Source: Dehalococcoidia bacterium (GTDB lineage: Bacteria; Chloroflexota; Dehalococcoidia; GIF9; UBA5629). From it: a DNA stretch of 53,271 nucleotides. Shown here piece after piece: positions 1 to 9,164 of the stretch. The DNA is taken from NCBI GenBank assembly GCA_028716085.1, contig JAQUQM010000003.1, positions 1 through 53,271 of the forward strand, read 5' to 3'. Position 1 is the first letter of the stretch. Each line of letters starts with the position of its first letter. Both the position numbers and the translations under genes were made by a program. The notes below the pieces were generated by a model. That model worked only from the letters and a program-made list of their open reading frames with translations. It made no database searches and was not told the DNA's origin.

Positions 1-169
1 TCGCTATGCTTTGTGCACTATTCCGGCTGCCGACATTAGCTATCGTTGCAAAGGTAAGCGCCATTGCAGCCGCGAGAAATCCCAGTATGCCGATGACAGC
101 CAGCAATTCCACTAATGAATATCCGGCCTCTTTTTCATGATACATGTCAATTCCCGTTCGTACGTCCAT
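1..169 (-). CDS. type IV prepilin-like protein, 3' end off the window
   Basis: The reverse strand reads a short basic leader followed by EAGYSLVELLAVIGILGFLAA. This is a class III prepilin signal: cleavage after Gly, Glu at +5, then a hydrophobic helix. The protein continues past the left edge, so only the N-terminus is visible. ATG at 169 is the longest start and lies 11 bases after the stop of the preceding prepilin gene; an in-frame ATG at 145 would leave a leader of usual length and is equally possible. It is the last visible gene of a minus-strand pilus/secretion operon. Its exact class (major or minor pilin) cannot be told from the N-terminus. Confidence 0.8.
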   Translation of the reverse strand, partial: MDVRTGIDMYHEKEAGYSLVELLAVIGILGFLAAAMALTFATIANVGSRNSAQSIA

Positions 170-180
170 TATTTAATGCA

Positions 181-591
181 TTACCTAGTTTTATATGTAA
201 CAATGCGCAGAACCTCGTTGCCCTTAAGATATGCGATAGCAGTTATCTTTTTCATACCTCCACCATACCCCGCCATATCTTCCGTATCGACCGTGACCGA
301 GAAATAATCACTACCGCTTGGCAGGGTACTGTGCGAGGGGTCCCACGAAGGCGGCGTACCAGGTAGAGTGTAGGAACCGGTAACATTGTCATACACGCTG
401 GCCCTTACGTATTCGAGCTCGCTGCGCGCCAGGCTTTCAGCCGATATCCGGGTAGCGGCAATTCCGTTGCCGATAGTGGATGTGTAGATGCCGCCCAGGA
501 ACACCGCGACAACTAATCCCAGAATGGCCAGCGCAACCAGCGTCTCGGTAAGCGAAACACCCCTCTGATCGAAAAGGCCGATTCCAGCCAT
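181..591 (-). CDS. minor prepilin (PilV/GspI-like)
   Basis: About 136 residues. The N-terminus has QRGVSLTETLVALAILGLVVAVFLGG, a prepilin peptidase site (G before V, Glu at +5) and the assembly helix. The globular part is short and ends in a strand-rich segment, as in minor pilins or pseudopilins. The ORF track uses a TTG at 600, but GGAGG lies directly against that TTG and nine bases before the ATG at 591, so ATG 591 is the better start. That ribosome binding site lies inside the last codons of pilC, which suggests translational coupling. The protein probably sits at the tip of, or primes, a type IV pilus or type II secretion pseudopilus. Confidence 0.82.
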   Translation of the reverse strand: MAGIGLFDQRGVSLTETLVALAILGLVVAVFLGGIYTSTIGNGIAATRISAESLARSELEYVRASVYDNVTGSYTLPGTPPSWDPSHSTLPSGSDYFSVTVDTEDMAGYGGGMKKITAIAYLKGNEVLRIVTYKTR

Positions 592-596
592 TTTTA

Positions 597-1805
597 TCAA
601 CCTCCGATCAGGCTCATGCTGGAATACAGGGGTATAAATATGGAAAGGGCCAGGAAGCCTACTACAAGTCCTATGGTAATTGTCATCGCGGGTTCGATCA
701 TACCCAGCAGAGTCTGCAATTTATCGCCGGCTTCTATTTCAAAGCTGTCAGCTACGATAGTCAGAGTATTGTCCAGGTTTCCCGTTTCTTCACCCACCCT
801 CGTCATCTCAACCATCAGGGGAAGGAAAAGTGGCTTGCGCTGCATGGAGACGGCAAGCGCTTCTCCTTTAATGATATCCTGCTCCACTTCCATGAGAGCT
901 CTAGCAATTACTTTGTTGCCGCTGGACTCTGCAGTCAACGTGAGGATATCGGGTAAAGGCAATCCGGACTTGAATAAAAGCGAGATGCTTTTACATACAC
1001 GTCCCAGGCTGTTGAGCAAATTAAGCCTTCCCAGCACGGGCAATTTTAAAAACAGGTTGTCTCTCTGGTAGGCCCCGTTGGGAGTCCCGGTGTAGATAAG
1101 GATAGCCAATACCAGAATCAGAATTCCCAGTAACAGGTATAAACCGTTTGTGGAAATAAACTCCATACCCCCTATCAAGATGCGGGTAACGATTGGAAGC
1201 TCCCCACCGAAGGACTTAAATAAATTCATGATCGGCGGCATCACAAAAGTTACCGTGATGATACTCACTACCACTGCCAGCACCAGTACTATCACCGGGT
1301 ATGTCATTGCCTGCTTTATTTTCCGCACGGCTGCAGTGGCCTGTTCCGTATAATCAGCCAAGTTCCTCAGTACGCCTTCCAGCTGGCCTGTTTGCTCACC
1401 CACTGCAATTATCTTGCAGAACATTTTGTTAAAAGCTTCGGGATGCTTATCCAGGGAAGCTGAGAGCGGGCTGCCTGCACGCAAATCCGCTACAATCGAT
1501 TTAAGTATCCTGGTAAAATCCTTGTTGTCGGATTGCTTTTGCAGCAGCTCCAGGCCCTGAACAATACCGACGCCGGATTCAAGAAGAAGCGCCAGTTGCC
1601 TGGAAAACATGATGATCTCTTCCGGTTTTACGGTTTTGCGGAAAATAGTAGGTGAGTTGGCCAACAGGGATTTGTTCGCTTTTAAGGTAAGTACCTGGTA
1701 CCCTGATTCCGCTAACTGATCGCCAGCTTCTTTTTCGGTATCGGCAGTTAACTTGCCTTTAACGATCCTTCTTTCCTGGTTGTATCCAACATATTCGAAT
1801 TCCAT
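597..1805 (-). CDS. pilC: type IV pilus / type II secretion inner-membrane platform protein (PilC/GspF)
   Basis: 402 residues, normal length for the family. Two T2SF repeats are visible, each carrying the conserved glutamate motif (GEQTGQLEGVL near residue 137 and GEETGNLDNTL near 338). Membrane helices lie around residues 166-196, 217-240 and 365-398. The family forms the cytoplasmic-membrane platform that couples the PilB/GspE ATPase to pilin assembly. It lies between the ATPase gene and two prepilin genes on the same strand. Pilus and type II secretion versions cannot be separated by sequence alone; no secretin or GspC-like gene is visible here. Confidence 0.93.
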   Translation of the reverse strand: MEFEYVGYNQERRIVKGKLTADTEKEAGDQLAESGYQVLTLKANKSLLANSPTIFRKTVKPEEIIMFSRQLALLLESGVGIVQGLELLQKQSDNKDFTRILKSIVADLRAGSPLSASLDKHPEAFNKMFCKIIAVGEQTGQLEGVLRNLADYTEQATAAVRKIKQAMTYPVIVLVLAVVVSIITVTFVMPPIMNLFKSFGGELPIVTRILIGGMEFISTNGLYLLLGILILVLAILIYTGTPNGAYQRDNLFLKLPVLGRLNLLNSLGRVCKSISLLFKSGLPLPDILTLTAESSGNKVIARALMEVEQDIIKGEALAVSMQRKPLFLPLMVEMTRVGEETGNLDNTLTIVADSFEIEAGDKLQTLLGMIEPAMTITIGLVVGFLALSIFIPLYSSMSLIGG

Positions 1806-1869
1806 ATTTATACTCTTTCAGCACCTGGCCTAAAAATATTCATTTAAACGTTATTAGCATAAGAATTCA

Positions 1870-3426
1870 TTAAGCAATGGAGTAAGCATTCCTCAGTACT
1901 TCATACGGCGTTGTGACTCCTGCTTTAGCTTTGAGCATGCCGTCTTTGGCTATCGTTACCAGGCCTTCCTGCAGGGCAACTGCCCTGATATCGCCGTTGC
2001 TTGCACCTGCCACTATCATTCTTCTGATCTCATCGCTGATGGTCAGAATCTCAAATAGGCCCGTGCGTCCAATATATCCGGTATAGACGCATTCCTTGCA
2101 ACCGGCGCCGTAAGAAAACTCCGTGCGGTTTTCATCAGTTTCCCGGGCATATGCTATCTGTTCAACCAGGGGCGCCGTAATCTTGCGTGCACAATGGGGG
2201 CACACACGTCTTACCATGCGCTGGGCTACAATTCCGACCAGCGCCGAGCTGATCAGGAAGGGCTCCACTCCGAGATCGATAAGCCTGAACAGCACACCCA
2301 CTGTATCATTGGCATGAACGGAAGATAGCACCAGATGCCCGGTTAAAGCTGATTGCACTGCAATCTGGGCTGTCTCACCATCTCGAATCTCACCAACAAG
2401 GATTACATCCGGATCCAGCCTGACTATGGAGCGTAAACCGCCGGCAAACGTCAGCCCCGCTTTCACATTTACCTGGATCTGATTAATATTCTCAAAACGG
2501 TATTCAACAGGATCCTCGATAGTGATGATATTGCGCCCACTGCTGTCAAGAGAGTTAACGCCGGCATAAAGTGTTGTTGTTTTACCCGCGCCTGTGGGGC
2601 CGCTGGTCAGAACCATACCGTAGGGCATCATCAGCATTTTTTCAAATCTCTCCTGGCTCTCACGCAGAAACCCCAGTTGCGGCAAGGATAGAGCGGCCAG
2701 TGATTTGTCGAGCAGCCTTAATACTGCCATCTCGCCGTTGACGGTATTGATTGTGGCCACGCGGACATCTATCCTCTGCTTTTTGGACTCGAAGGAAAAT
2801 TGGCCGTCCTGAGGCCTGCGATGGTCGGCAATATTCATATCAGAAAGTATTTTGATCCTTGAGATCAGGGGGCTGTGGGAGTTCAAGGGAAGAGAGGCAA
2901 CCTCATGAAGGATGCCGTCTATTCTGTACCTGATACGAACGCGGCTCTCATCAGGTTCGATATGAATGTCCGATGCCCGGGCTTTAGCCGCCTCCTCCAG
3001 CAGGCGGTCCAGCGTACGGGCTACGGGCGCGTCGGAGGCGTCTTCGGAAACCGTTTTATGTTCGGATGCTGTTGTGGAAGACCCATCCGGCACCTTCCCT
3101 GTTTCTTTATACGTTTTATAGTTGTAATCTATAGCCTCTTTAATATCCGCATCTGTCGCCTGGACAGGCTCCACTCTTTTCTTGGTATATATGGAAAGGT
3201 TTTCAATTGTCAGTATATCTCCCGGATTGCTCATGTAAACTTTCAAAGTATTGCCTTCCAGCGAAAGCGGCATAACAGTATACTTTTTTGCTACATCTTC
3301 CGGGATTAACTGCAGTGCCTGGGGCGTAGGCGCCTGCTGCAAAACATTTAGTTTTGCAATCCCGGATTGTGCAGAACCGCTTCCTGCGTGGGATTTCCGT
3401 GTATTTTCATTCTGGTCTACTGCCAT
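1870..3426 (-). CDS. pilB: type IV pilus / type II secretion assembly ATPase (PilB/GspE)
   Basis: 518 residues. The N-terminal part (about 40-110) matches the T2SSE N domain (LIPEDVAKKYTVMPL). The motor domain has Walker A GPTGAGKTTT, Walker B with ILVGEIRD, and the following TGHLVLSSVHAND histidine region. A Cys4 zinc motif (CPHC and CKEC) near residues 437-470 is typical of PilB/GspE and absent from PilT. GAGG six bases before ATG 3426 supports the start. The product powers pilin polymerisation at the cytoplasmic face of the membrane. The residues between the N domain and the motor are low-complexity and variable. Confidence 0.95.
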   Translation of the reverse strand: MAVDQNENTRKSHAGSGSAQSGIAKLNVLQQAPTPQALQLIPEDVAKKYTVMPLSLEGNTLKVYMSNPGDILTIENLSIYTKKRVEPVQATDADIKEAIDYNYKTYKETGKVPDGSSTTASEHKTVSEDASDAPVARTLDRLLEEAAKARASDIHIEPDESRVRIRYRIDGILHEVASLPLNSHSPLISRIKILSDMNIADHRRPQDGQFSFESKKQRIDVRVATINTVNGEMAVLRLLDKSLAALSLPQLGFLRESQERFEKMLMMPYGMVLTSGPTGAGKTTTLYAGVNSLDSSGRNIITIEDPVEYRFENINQIQVNVKAGLTFAGGLRSIVRLDPDVILVGEIRDGETAQIAVQSALTGHLVLSSVHANDTVGVLFRLIDLGVEPFLISSALVGIVAQRMVRRVCPHCARKITAPLVEQIAYARETDENRTEFSYGAGCKECVYTGYIGRTGLFEILTISDEIRRMIVAGASNGDIRAVALQEGLVTIAKDGMLKAKAGVTTPYEVLRNAYSIA

Positions 3427-3453
3427 ATTAGCCTCACAAAAAGATAATCCGTG

Positions 3454-4815
3454 TTAAGTCAGGGCAGCGATGCTGTCAGCCTCTATTACATGGATCCGCT
3501 GCTGGTTGGCAAATTGCATCGCATCCTGTGAAAGCGGCGAAGAGACAATCACTATCTTATCATGAATACCTATATCATAAGCCTTGGTATCATAAGACGA
3601 TATCGCTTCCATGCCGACCTCTTCCTTCGTGGACAGGATGCCGATAGATATTGTATGGGTGAAGATACCGTCGTCGAAGTATGCCACGATGTCCATGGTA
3701 TATTCTGCTCCGGACCTGCCCTTGATTCTGGCATTCTCCTCTACTTTATATCCCTGGCCCGCCAGGTATTTTAACAGCTGCTTTTTGTTCTGGAACTGGA
3801 ACGGTATCATATGGACCGGGCGGGCCGGCGTATTTACGGCAGCTTTTAAGAATTCTTCCAGCTCTTTGGCGTCGAAGGTCTTGATGCGCTGTCTCCGCGC
3901 AAATTGCCTGGCCTCGCTATTGAAACCGGGCAATGCCAGCAGTACTTTATCATGTATTCCCAGGTCATAAGCCCGGTTATCATATCTGAAAACATCCTCC
4001 AGCCCGATATCCTCATTTTCATTAGCGATAGCGATGCCCACTCCGATATTAAAGACGAGGAATCCGTCATCCCTTTGCGCCAGGATATCCATTATGTGCA
4101 CAGCCCCGGACCCGGTACCGCTGCTGACCTTGGCTTTCTCATATACCTCATAGCCCTGCTTCTTTAATAAATCAACAAAACTTGATTTAAAGCTCATGTC
4201 AAAATTCAGGCGGTTGCGGTTTTGTTCATCCAGCACGTACGAATTGACCACCTGCACCTTGGCCTCGTCATCGGCAAAGAAAACAGAGCATTTCATACAT
4301 TGCCATTTCAGTGATATCTCATTAAAAAGCAGGCCGCAGCTGCGGCATTTGTAGTTGACGCCCAGGCTCCTGTAATCGGTGCCCAGGAACTTGAGGGCTT
4401 TTCTGCAGTGCGGGCAAACGTATTTGCCACCGGTGACGAATTCTTCTTCCAGGGCGTTCTTGCCGCAGGCGAAATGCTCGATGATCCTGCCTCTGACTAT
4501 ATTACCAGACCCGCATTTGAGACACCTCAGGCTGGGCCTGAGGTTCATAGAGTTGCAGACAGGACAGAAGATTAAACGGTCAAAGAACCGCGGCTCCAAT
4601 ATGTGCTCATCAGCCAGTGATTCCAGTATTTTACGGCACTCATCCGGTTTTGCACCCAGAATTTCTTCTACCTGCGGATAGGCCACGCCCGATTCCTGGT
4701 TGATATCCATGACAGGCCTGATCTCCTCGATACGCCCGTCCATCATCTCCCTGATCAAACGTACGACACCGGGTTCGTGTGACACCTTGTGAACCGTATC
4801 AATAATCTGAATCAT
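3454..4815 (-). CDS. zinc-ribbon protein with a duplicated, degenerate restriction-endonuclease-like domain
   Basis: 453 residues, first gene of the pilus operon. Residues about 1-75 are helical. Residues 83-190 hold CxxC knuckles (CPVC, CLKC, CPHC, CRSC, CMKC) and resemble the TackOD1-type output domain. Two homologous modules follow: AYDLGIHDK in the first and AYDIGIHDK in the second, each ending in QFAxxQRI. Each begins like an Mrr-type PD-(D/E)XK core (G..MDI..DDG), but the expected ExK is absent, so nuclease activity is unlikely. A regulatory or sensory role in pilus expression is possible. I do not recognise a characterised homologue; the domain assignments are from pattern memory only. 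Confidence 0.6.
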   Translation of the reverse strand: MIQIIDTVHKVSHEPGVVRLIREMMDGRIEEIRPVMDINQESGVAYPQVEEILGAKPDECRKILESLADEHILEPRFFDRLIFCPVCNSMNLRPSLRCLKCGSGNIVRGRIIEHFACGKNALEEEFVTGGKYVCPHCRKALKFLGTDYRSLGVNYKCRSCGLLFNEISLKWQCMKCSVFFADDEAKVQVVNSYVLDEQNRNRLNFDMSFKSSFVDLLKKQGYEVYEKAKVSSGTGSGAVHIMDILAQRDDGFLVFNIGVGIAIANENEDIGLEDVFRYDNRAYDLGIHDKVLLALPGFNSEARQFARRQRIKTFDAKELEEFLKAAVNTPARPVHMIPFQFQNKKQLLKYLAGQGYKVEENARIKGRSGAEYTMDIVAYFDDGIFTHTISIGILSTKEEVGMEAISSYDTKAYDIGIHDKIVIVSSPLSQDAMQFANQQRIHVIEADSIAALT

Positions 4816-4887
4816 AGCAATCCCCGCAATAAATATATTACAGGCCGATCATGATCGTCCCGTAAAAACAATGTTATACGATTGCGG

Positions 4888-4911
4888 ACTATTTTCAAAT
4901 AGGAAAATAGT
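4888..4911. promoter_or_regulatory. perfect 9-bp inverted repeat between divergent genes
   Basis: ACTATTTTC and GAAAATAGT are separated by six bases. They lie in the 282-bp gap between the leftward pilus operon and the rightward surface-protein gene. This could be a regulator site for either direction or a small hairpin. No convincing -35/-10 pair was found beside it, and the rest of the gap shows nothing else clear. Confidence 0.4.
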
Positions 4912-5097
4912 ACCGCTTTTCGCGTTTGCACCGGGTTCCGCCTTACTCCTGTTAACCAAATGTAACTCTAATCTAGCACGTGAGGTAAGGCTTTGCAAAT
5001 ATGATAATATATATGTTATAGCCTAAGTGATGCCTGATGTGAATTGGTATACCTTGAGCGAATTAAAAATTCTCTGCTACGCTGCTCAACATACCTG

Positions 5098-8000
5098 ATG
5101 AAGAATACGTGGAAAATTGTTGTCCCGGTTTTACTCCTCTTTAGCTTAATCCTTCCTGATTTGCTGGTGTGGCATGCCGGTGGAGCGGCAGCTGCGGCGC
5201 GGACACTGATGTGGTCCGTGGTCAATACTCCCAGTGAAAACATCAGTGCTGTAATAGTCAGCCCCTCGGAGATCAATGCCCTGGCACTGGGATCGGACGG
5301 CCTGACCTTCTATTGCTGCGATACGGCGGACAACCAGACATACAAATCCCTGGACGGCGGGGTGAAATGGACTTGGGACATCAATACCACCCTCCGCGCG
5401 GCCGGGGCTGCTTTCCCTATCTGGGATATCATAGTTGCGCCCGACGATCCCAATTTCGTACTGGCAGTTGACAGCCTCTTTGGACCACCCGGTTGGGGAG
5501 GGCCAAAAAGGATCTTTTTTTCAGGTGACGGCGGGGCCAACTGGCAGAATACCGGTTTTCCCGCTATCGGCGTCAATGAATATATAAGCTGCCTCGACAT
5601 TTCAAAAAAATACGGCTCGGGCGGGGCTTTTCACGATATTGCAGTTGGGACGCGGGGAGATACCGTAGGCAGGATAAGGACCATCCAGTACAGCAGCAGC
5701 TCGATGGGTTCCTGGGCTACACAGCTCCCCATAACAGATAATATAACTGCACTCAAGTTTTCACCATCCTATGATACCGACGCGACCATAGCCGTTGTCT
5801 CCTGCAACATAACGACGAGTTTGCACCTTGGCAAACATGATCCTGTAGCCAATACTACATCATGGGATGCAGCCGGCGGTTACGCCGGATACCCGGTCAC
5901 AGTTGCCCCCTATGTTTCCACAAATATCATCAACTCCGATCTTGAGTTACCTTCGGATTTTTCGGGAAATACCGCAACTGAAATCGCCAGCTTTGTCAGC
6001 GTATTAACTGACAATGCATCGAGAGTATTTTATGTCAACACTAATATTGTTCCCAGCGTGCTCAATATTACGCCCCCATATTCCACCGTTATCCCCAACA
6101 CCAACTATTCCAACGGCATCTATTCCATTGCCTATAATGGAAGCCTGAGCTCCGGCATGTTGCTGGCTGGTGAAAAGGCAGCCAACCGGGGTGAAGGATG
6201 CGTGAAAATCTGGCAGTGTTCCAACCCTCAATCAACCACGCCCGGCGGGGCGACTTGGCTTCCCTCGAATATTTATAAATCTCCTACCGGCGGCGGTAAT
6301 TCAGGACGGGCCAATGCTATCCTGGCCTGGGGCGCAGACGGAATCTCAGTCTACTGTGGGACAAGCTCGGAAAATGCTACCCTCGGAGGCACCGGCTGGC
6401 TCTCAGCGCAATGGCCACAGTCAAAGCTGTGGTCACAACGCCTGGATGAGTCGGCCTTCTCACGCAGCAGGGACAGCGGGATAAGCTGGAACCAGCTCAG
6501 CCTGGTTGATACCAGGATCAGCAGGCTTTCCGATGTCGCAGCACTGGACGTCCCCGGGGGCACGAGTGGATCGGGAGAACATAACACGCTCTATGTGGCA
6601 ACTCTCAATGAGCCTCTCGCTGATAATACAACTTTTGACAGCATCTGGCGCAGCACCAGCGACGTTCCCGGTCAGGTATGGGAGCGTGTGCTGACCTGGC
6701 CGACAAGCGATCAAGGGATGATATTGCGCGTTAATCCCAGGTCGGACCCTAAAAGCCAGGTCATAGTCTTCGCCGACCTGTATACGGATAATATCACCTA
6801 CTCGGACGATGAAGGCCAGCTATGGGAAAAAGTCAACAGCAACATGCTGGTTAATGATATTACACTGCCGGCAGATAATGTGCTTTACGTCCTTGACAGT
6901 TTCAGTGTACGCGAAATATCTGTGAGCGGCACGGGCTGGACACTGGGTCCCAAAGTATTCACTGACCTTGATTCTCCGGCGCATACTATTTGCAGCCCCA
7001 TGGTCAATCGCGACTCTTCATCAGGAGAGAAAGAGGAAATTGCCATCATCGGCACAGGCCGCATTCCGGGAGTCACCGATTATCCCGACAGCTACGTGGC
7101 ATATGTGGACCTCGCCCAGCCTGTACCGGTATTCACAGTATTGAAGCGTTTGCCTCTTCGCGGCGATGTTCATGTTGCCGCGGACAGCAAGTTTGATGAG
7201 AACAACAATATCTATGCCGCCATTAATAACGGCGTGGGAGACGACGGCATCATTTACCGCTGGACGTTGGATACCAATACCGATTGGGACTACCTCGACC
7301 CCCCCAACCGGGCTTATTACGGAACGGCAGTAGTGGATGATGTTCTCTACGGTTTACGGGATTATAGCATGCGCCTGGCCAGCAATGGGGGTGGAGTAGA
7401 CAGAACGCTCCATCCCAGGATAAAGGTGCCCCCCACCAACGAACTCGAATGGGATGATATCACCGACGGATTACCGATATCGGGAGGCACAATACTACCC
7501 ATCCGTTTCACCCGGGAACCAACATCGTTGAAAACGTCGTCAAATTCCAATAATACTCTGTGGGCAATCGATAATCCGCCACCTGGATTCAACTATGCAT
7601 TTGATAACAGGACAGGCTGCCTGTGGTCCTATGTCGATTCCGCCGCCAGGCTCGGCCCCTGGCCCACGTCTCCCGCGGCAGGCAGCTATACAGGCGCCGA
7701 CCCCGTCACCGGGCGATCTCAACAGATCGACTTCAAATGGCGGCAGCTAAGGGATATGGTGGCATATGACCTGCTGGTAGCCAAAGACGTCGATTTTAAA
7801 AATGTGCTCAGCAGCGTGGTCCCAGGTATGCTCGTGGATAACCTGACCTTCGCCTGGGTCATCACACCGGCAGATCAGCAATCCCCCGCGTTCTGGGTTG
7901 CTCCTGGCGCCATGGAGGCCGGCCGGCCGTATTACTGGAAGGTACGTGGCAGCAGGGCCCTCGGTGATAACACGACCGTTGTCATACACAGCCGCTGGTC

Positions 8001-8469
8001 GCCGGTGATGCTATTTTATGTCAAGCCGGGTTTTATCGTCAGCACAGGACATCCCGGCCCGGTTTTGATCTCCCCCGTCAACGGGCCATGCCGGAGCTGT
8101 CAGCCACCTGTCAGCTTTTCATGGACACCGGTTAAAGAAGCCCGAAAATATGAGTTCATCCTGGCGGAGGATGCTGAACTTGAAAAGATCGTAGTATCAG
8201 CAACCACTTCCACAACGTCGTATGAATACAGGGACAAACTGCAATATGCAAAGCCGTATTTCTGGCAGGTAAGGGCTGTATCCCCCGTAGTAACGGACCC
8301 CAGCCCCACAGGTACTTTTGTGCTGATGCTGAATTCTGCTGCTGCCGCGCCAAATCAACAACCATCATCATGGCCTGCCGATCTCTGGATTACAGTAATC
8401 ATAGCGATAATGGCGCTCCTCATGCTGCTGATGAACCTGTTTCTGCTGCTTACCAGGCGCAGGTATTGA
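5098..8469 (+). CDS. large secreted, C-terminally membrane-anchored Asp-box beta-propeller protein
   Basis: About 1,123 residues from ATG 5098 (the track uses TTG 5044). MKNTWKIVVPVLLLFSLI begins a clear signal peptide, which favours 5098, although no good Shine-Dalgarno is visible for either start. Several Asp-box (BNR) motifs of the S.D.G..W type occur (SLDGGVKW, SGDGGANW, SRDSGISW, SDDEGQLW), typical of sialidase-fold propellers. Two fibronectin-III-like modules near the C-terminus each carry YYWKVRGS- or YFWQVRAV-type strands. The end is a transmembrane helix followed by RRRY. This predicts an exported surface protein of unknown ligand. Catalytic sialidase residues were not identified, so the enzyme name should not be used. 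Confidence 0.8.
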   Translation: MKNTWKIVVPVLLLFSLILPDLLVWHAGGAAAAARTLMWSVVNTPSENISAVIVSPSEINALALGSDGLTFYCCDTADNQTYKSLDGGVKWTWDINTTLRAAGAAFPIWDIIVAPDDPNFVLAVDSLFGPPGWGGPKRIFFSGDGGANWQNTGFPAIGVNEYISCLDISKKYGSGGAFHDIAVGTRGDTVGRIRTIQYSSSSMGSWATQLPITDNITALKFSPSYDTDATIAVVSCNITTSLHLGKHDPVANTTSWDAAGGYAGYPVTVAPYVSTNIINSDLELPSDFSGNTATEIASFVSVLTDNASRVFYVNTNIVPSVLNITPPYSTVIPNTNYSNGIYSIAYNGSLSSGMLLAGEKAANRGEGCVKIWQCSNPQSTTPGGATWLPSNIYKSPTGGGNSGRANAILAWGADGISVYCGTSSENATLGGTGWLSAQWPQSKLWSQRLDESAFSRSRDSGISWNQLSLVDTRISRLSDVAALDVPGGTSGSGEHNTLYVATLNEPLADNTTFDSIWRSTSDVPGQVWERVLTWPTSDQGMILRVNPRSDPKSQVIVFADLYTDNITYSDDEGQLWEKVNSNMLVNDITLPADNVLYVLDSFSVREISVSGTGWTLGPKVFTDLDSPAHTICSPMVNRDSSSGEKEEIAIIGTGRIPGVTDYPDSYVAYVDLAQPVPVFTVLKRLPLRGDVHVAADSKFDENNNIYAAINNGVGDDGIIYRWTLDTNTDWDYLDPPNRAYYGTAVVDDVLYGLRDYSMRLASNGGGVDRTLHPRIKVPPTNELEWDDITDGLPISGGTILPIRFTREPTSLKTSSNSNNTLWAIDNPPPGFNYAFDNRTGCLWSYVDSAARLGPWPTSPAAGSYTGADPVTGRSQQIDFKWRQLRDMVAYDLLVAKDVDFKNVLSSVVPGMLVDNLTFAWVITPADQQSPAFWVAPGAMEAGRPYYWKVRGSRALGDNTTVVIHSRWSPVMLFYVKPGFIVSTGHPGPVLISPVNGPCRSCQPPVSFSWTPVKEARKYEFILAEDAELEKIVVSATTSTTSYEYRDKLQYAKPYFWQVRAVSPVVTDPSPTGTFVLMLNSAAAAPNQQPSSWPADLWITVIIAIMALLMLLMNLFLLLTRRRY

Positions 8470-8540
8470 CCTCGAGTATAGCCAGGCCAACGCCGGATAA
8501 TCCGCGCCGGTTAAAATAAATAAATGCTATACTAACAAAC

Positions 8541-9164
8541 GTGGGAAAAGAACCTCCACGATGGCAAATCGGCAATCAAATCAAGGGCTTCCTGGCTGAA
8601 GACGAGGGAGAAAAGCTCTTCGCACTTGCCATGGAAGCGGCAGCGCATGGGCCCTGCCTGGAAATCGGCAGTTTCTGCGGCAAATCCACCGTATATATCG
8701 GGTCCGCCTGCAAAGCGAAGGGGGTCACCCTCTATACGATCGATCATCACCGCGGTTCCGAGGAGCAGCAGCCCGGTCATCCATATTACGATCCTGAATT
8801 ATTCAATGAAAAAACCGGCGTGATAGACAGTTTCCCGCTATTGCGTGAAACTATAATCAAAGCGGGATTGGAAAATACGGTCGTTCCCATGGTCACCTGG
8901 TCAAACGTGGCTTCCCGCAACTGGTCCACACCATTGAGCTTCATCTTCATAGACGGGGGCCACAGCTACGAGGCTGTTTTAAACGATTACCTGAGCTGGC
9001 AGGCCCACCTGATACGGGGAGGCTACCTCGTTTTTCACGATATTTACCTCGATCCAGGCAAGGGCGGCCAGGCGCCCTACCAGGTGTACAAAATGGCTGT
9101 AGAAAGCAAACGATTCAAGGAGCTTCCCATGATGAACAGCCTGGGCATTCTAAAGAAGAACTGA
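8541..9164 (+). CDS. class I SAM-dependent methyltransferase (Methyltransf_24-like)
   Basis: 207 residues, GTG start. CLEIGSFCGKSTVYIGSAC is the SAM-binding motif I in the form seen in the Methyltransf_24 group, followed by the acidic LYTIDHH at the end of strand 2. SFIFIDGGHSYEAVLNDY and GGYLVFHDIY match later strands of the same fold. These enzymes often act on sugars or glycans in cell-surface gene clusters, which fits the glycosyltransferase neighbours. The substrate is unknown. The 3' end overlaps the convergent gene by 15 bases. Confidence 0.8.
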   Translation: MGKEPPRWQIGNQIKGFLAEDEGEKLFALAMEAAAHGPCLEIGSFCGKSTVYIGSACKAKGVTLYTIDHHRGSEEQQPGHPYYDPELFNEKTGVIDSFPLLRETIIKAGLENTVVPMVTWSNVASRNWSTPLSFIFIDGGHSYEAVLNDYLSWQAHLIRGGYLVFHDIYLDPGKGGQAPYQVYKMAVESKRFKELPMMNSLGILKKN

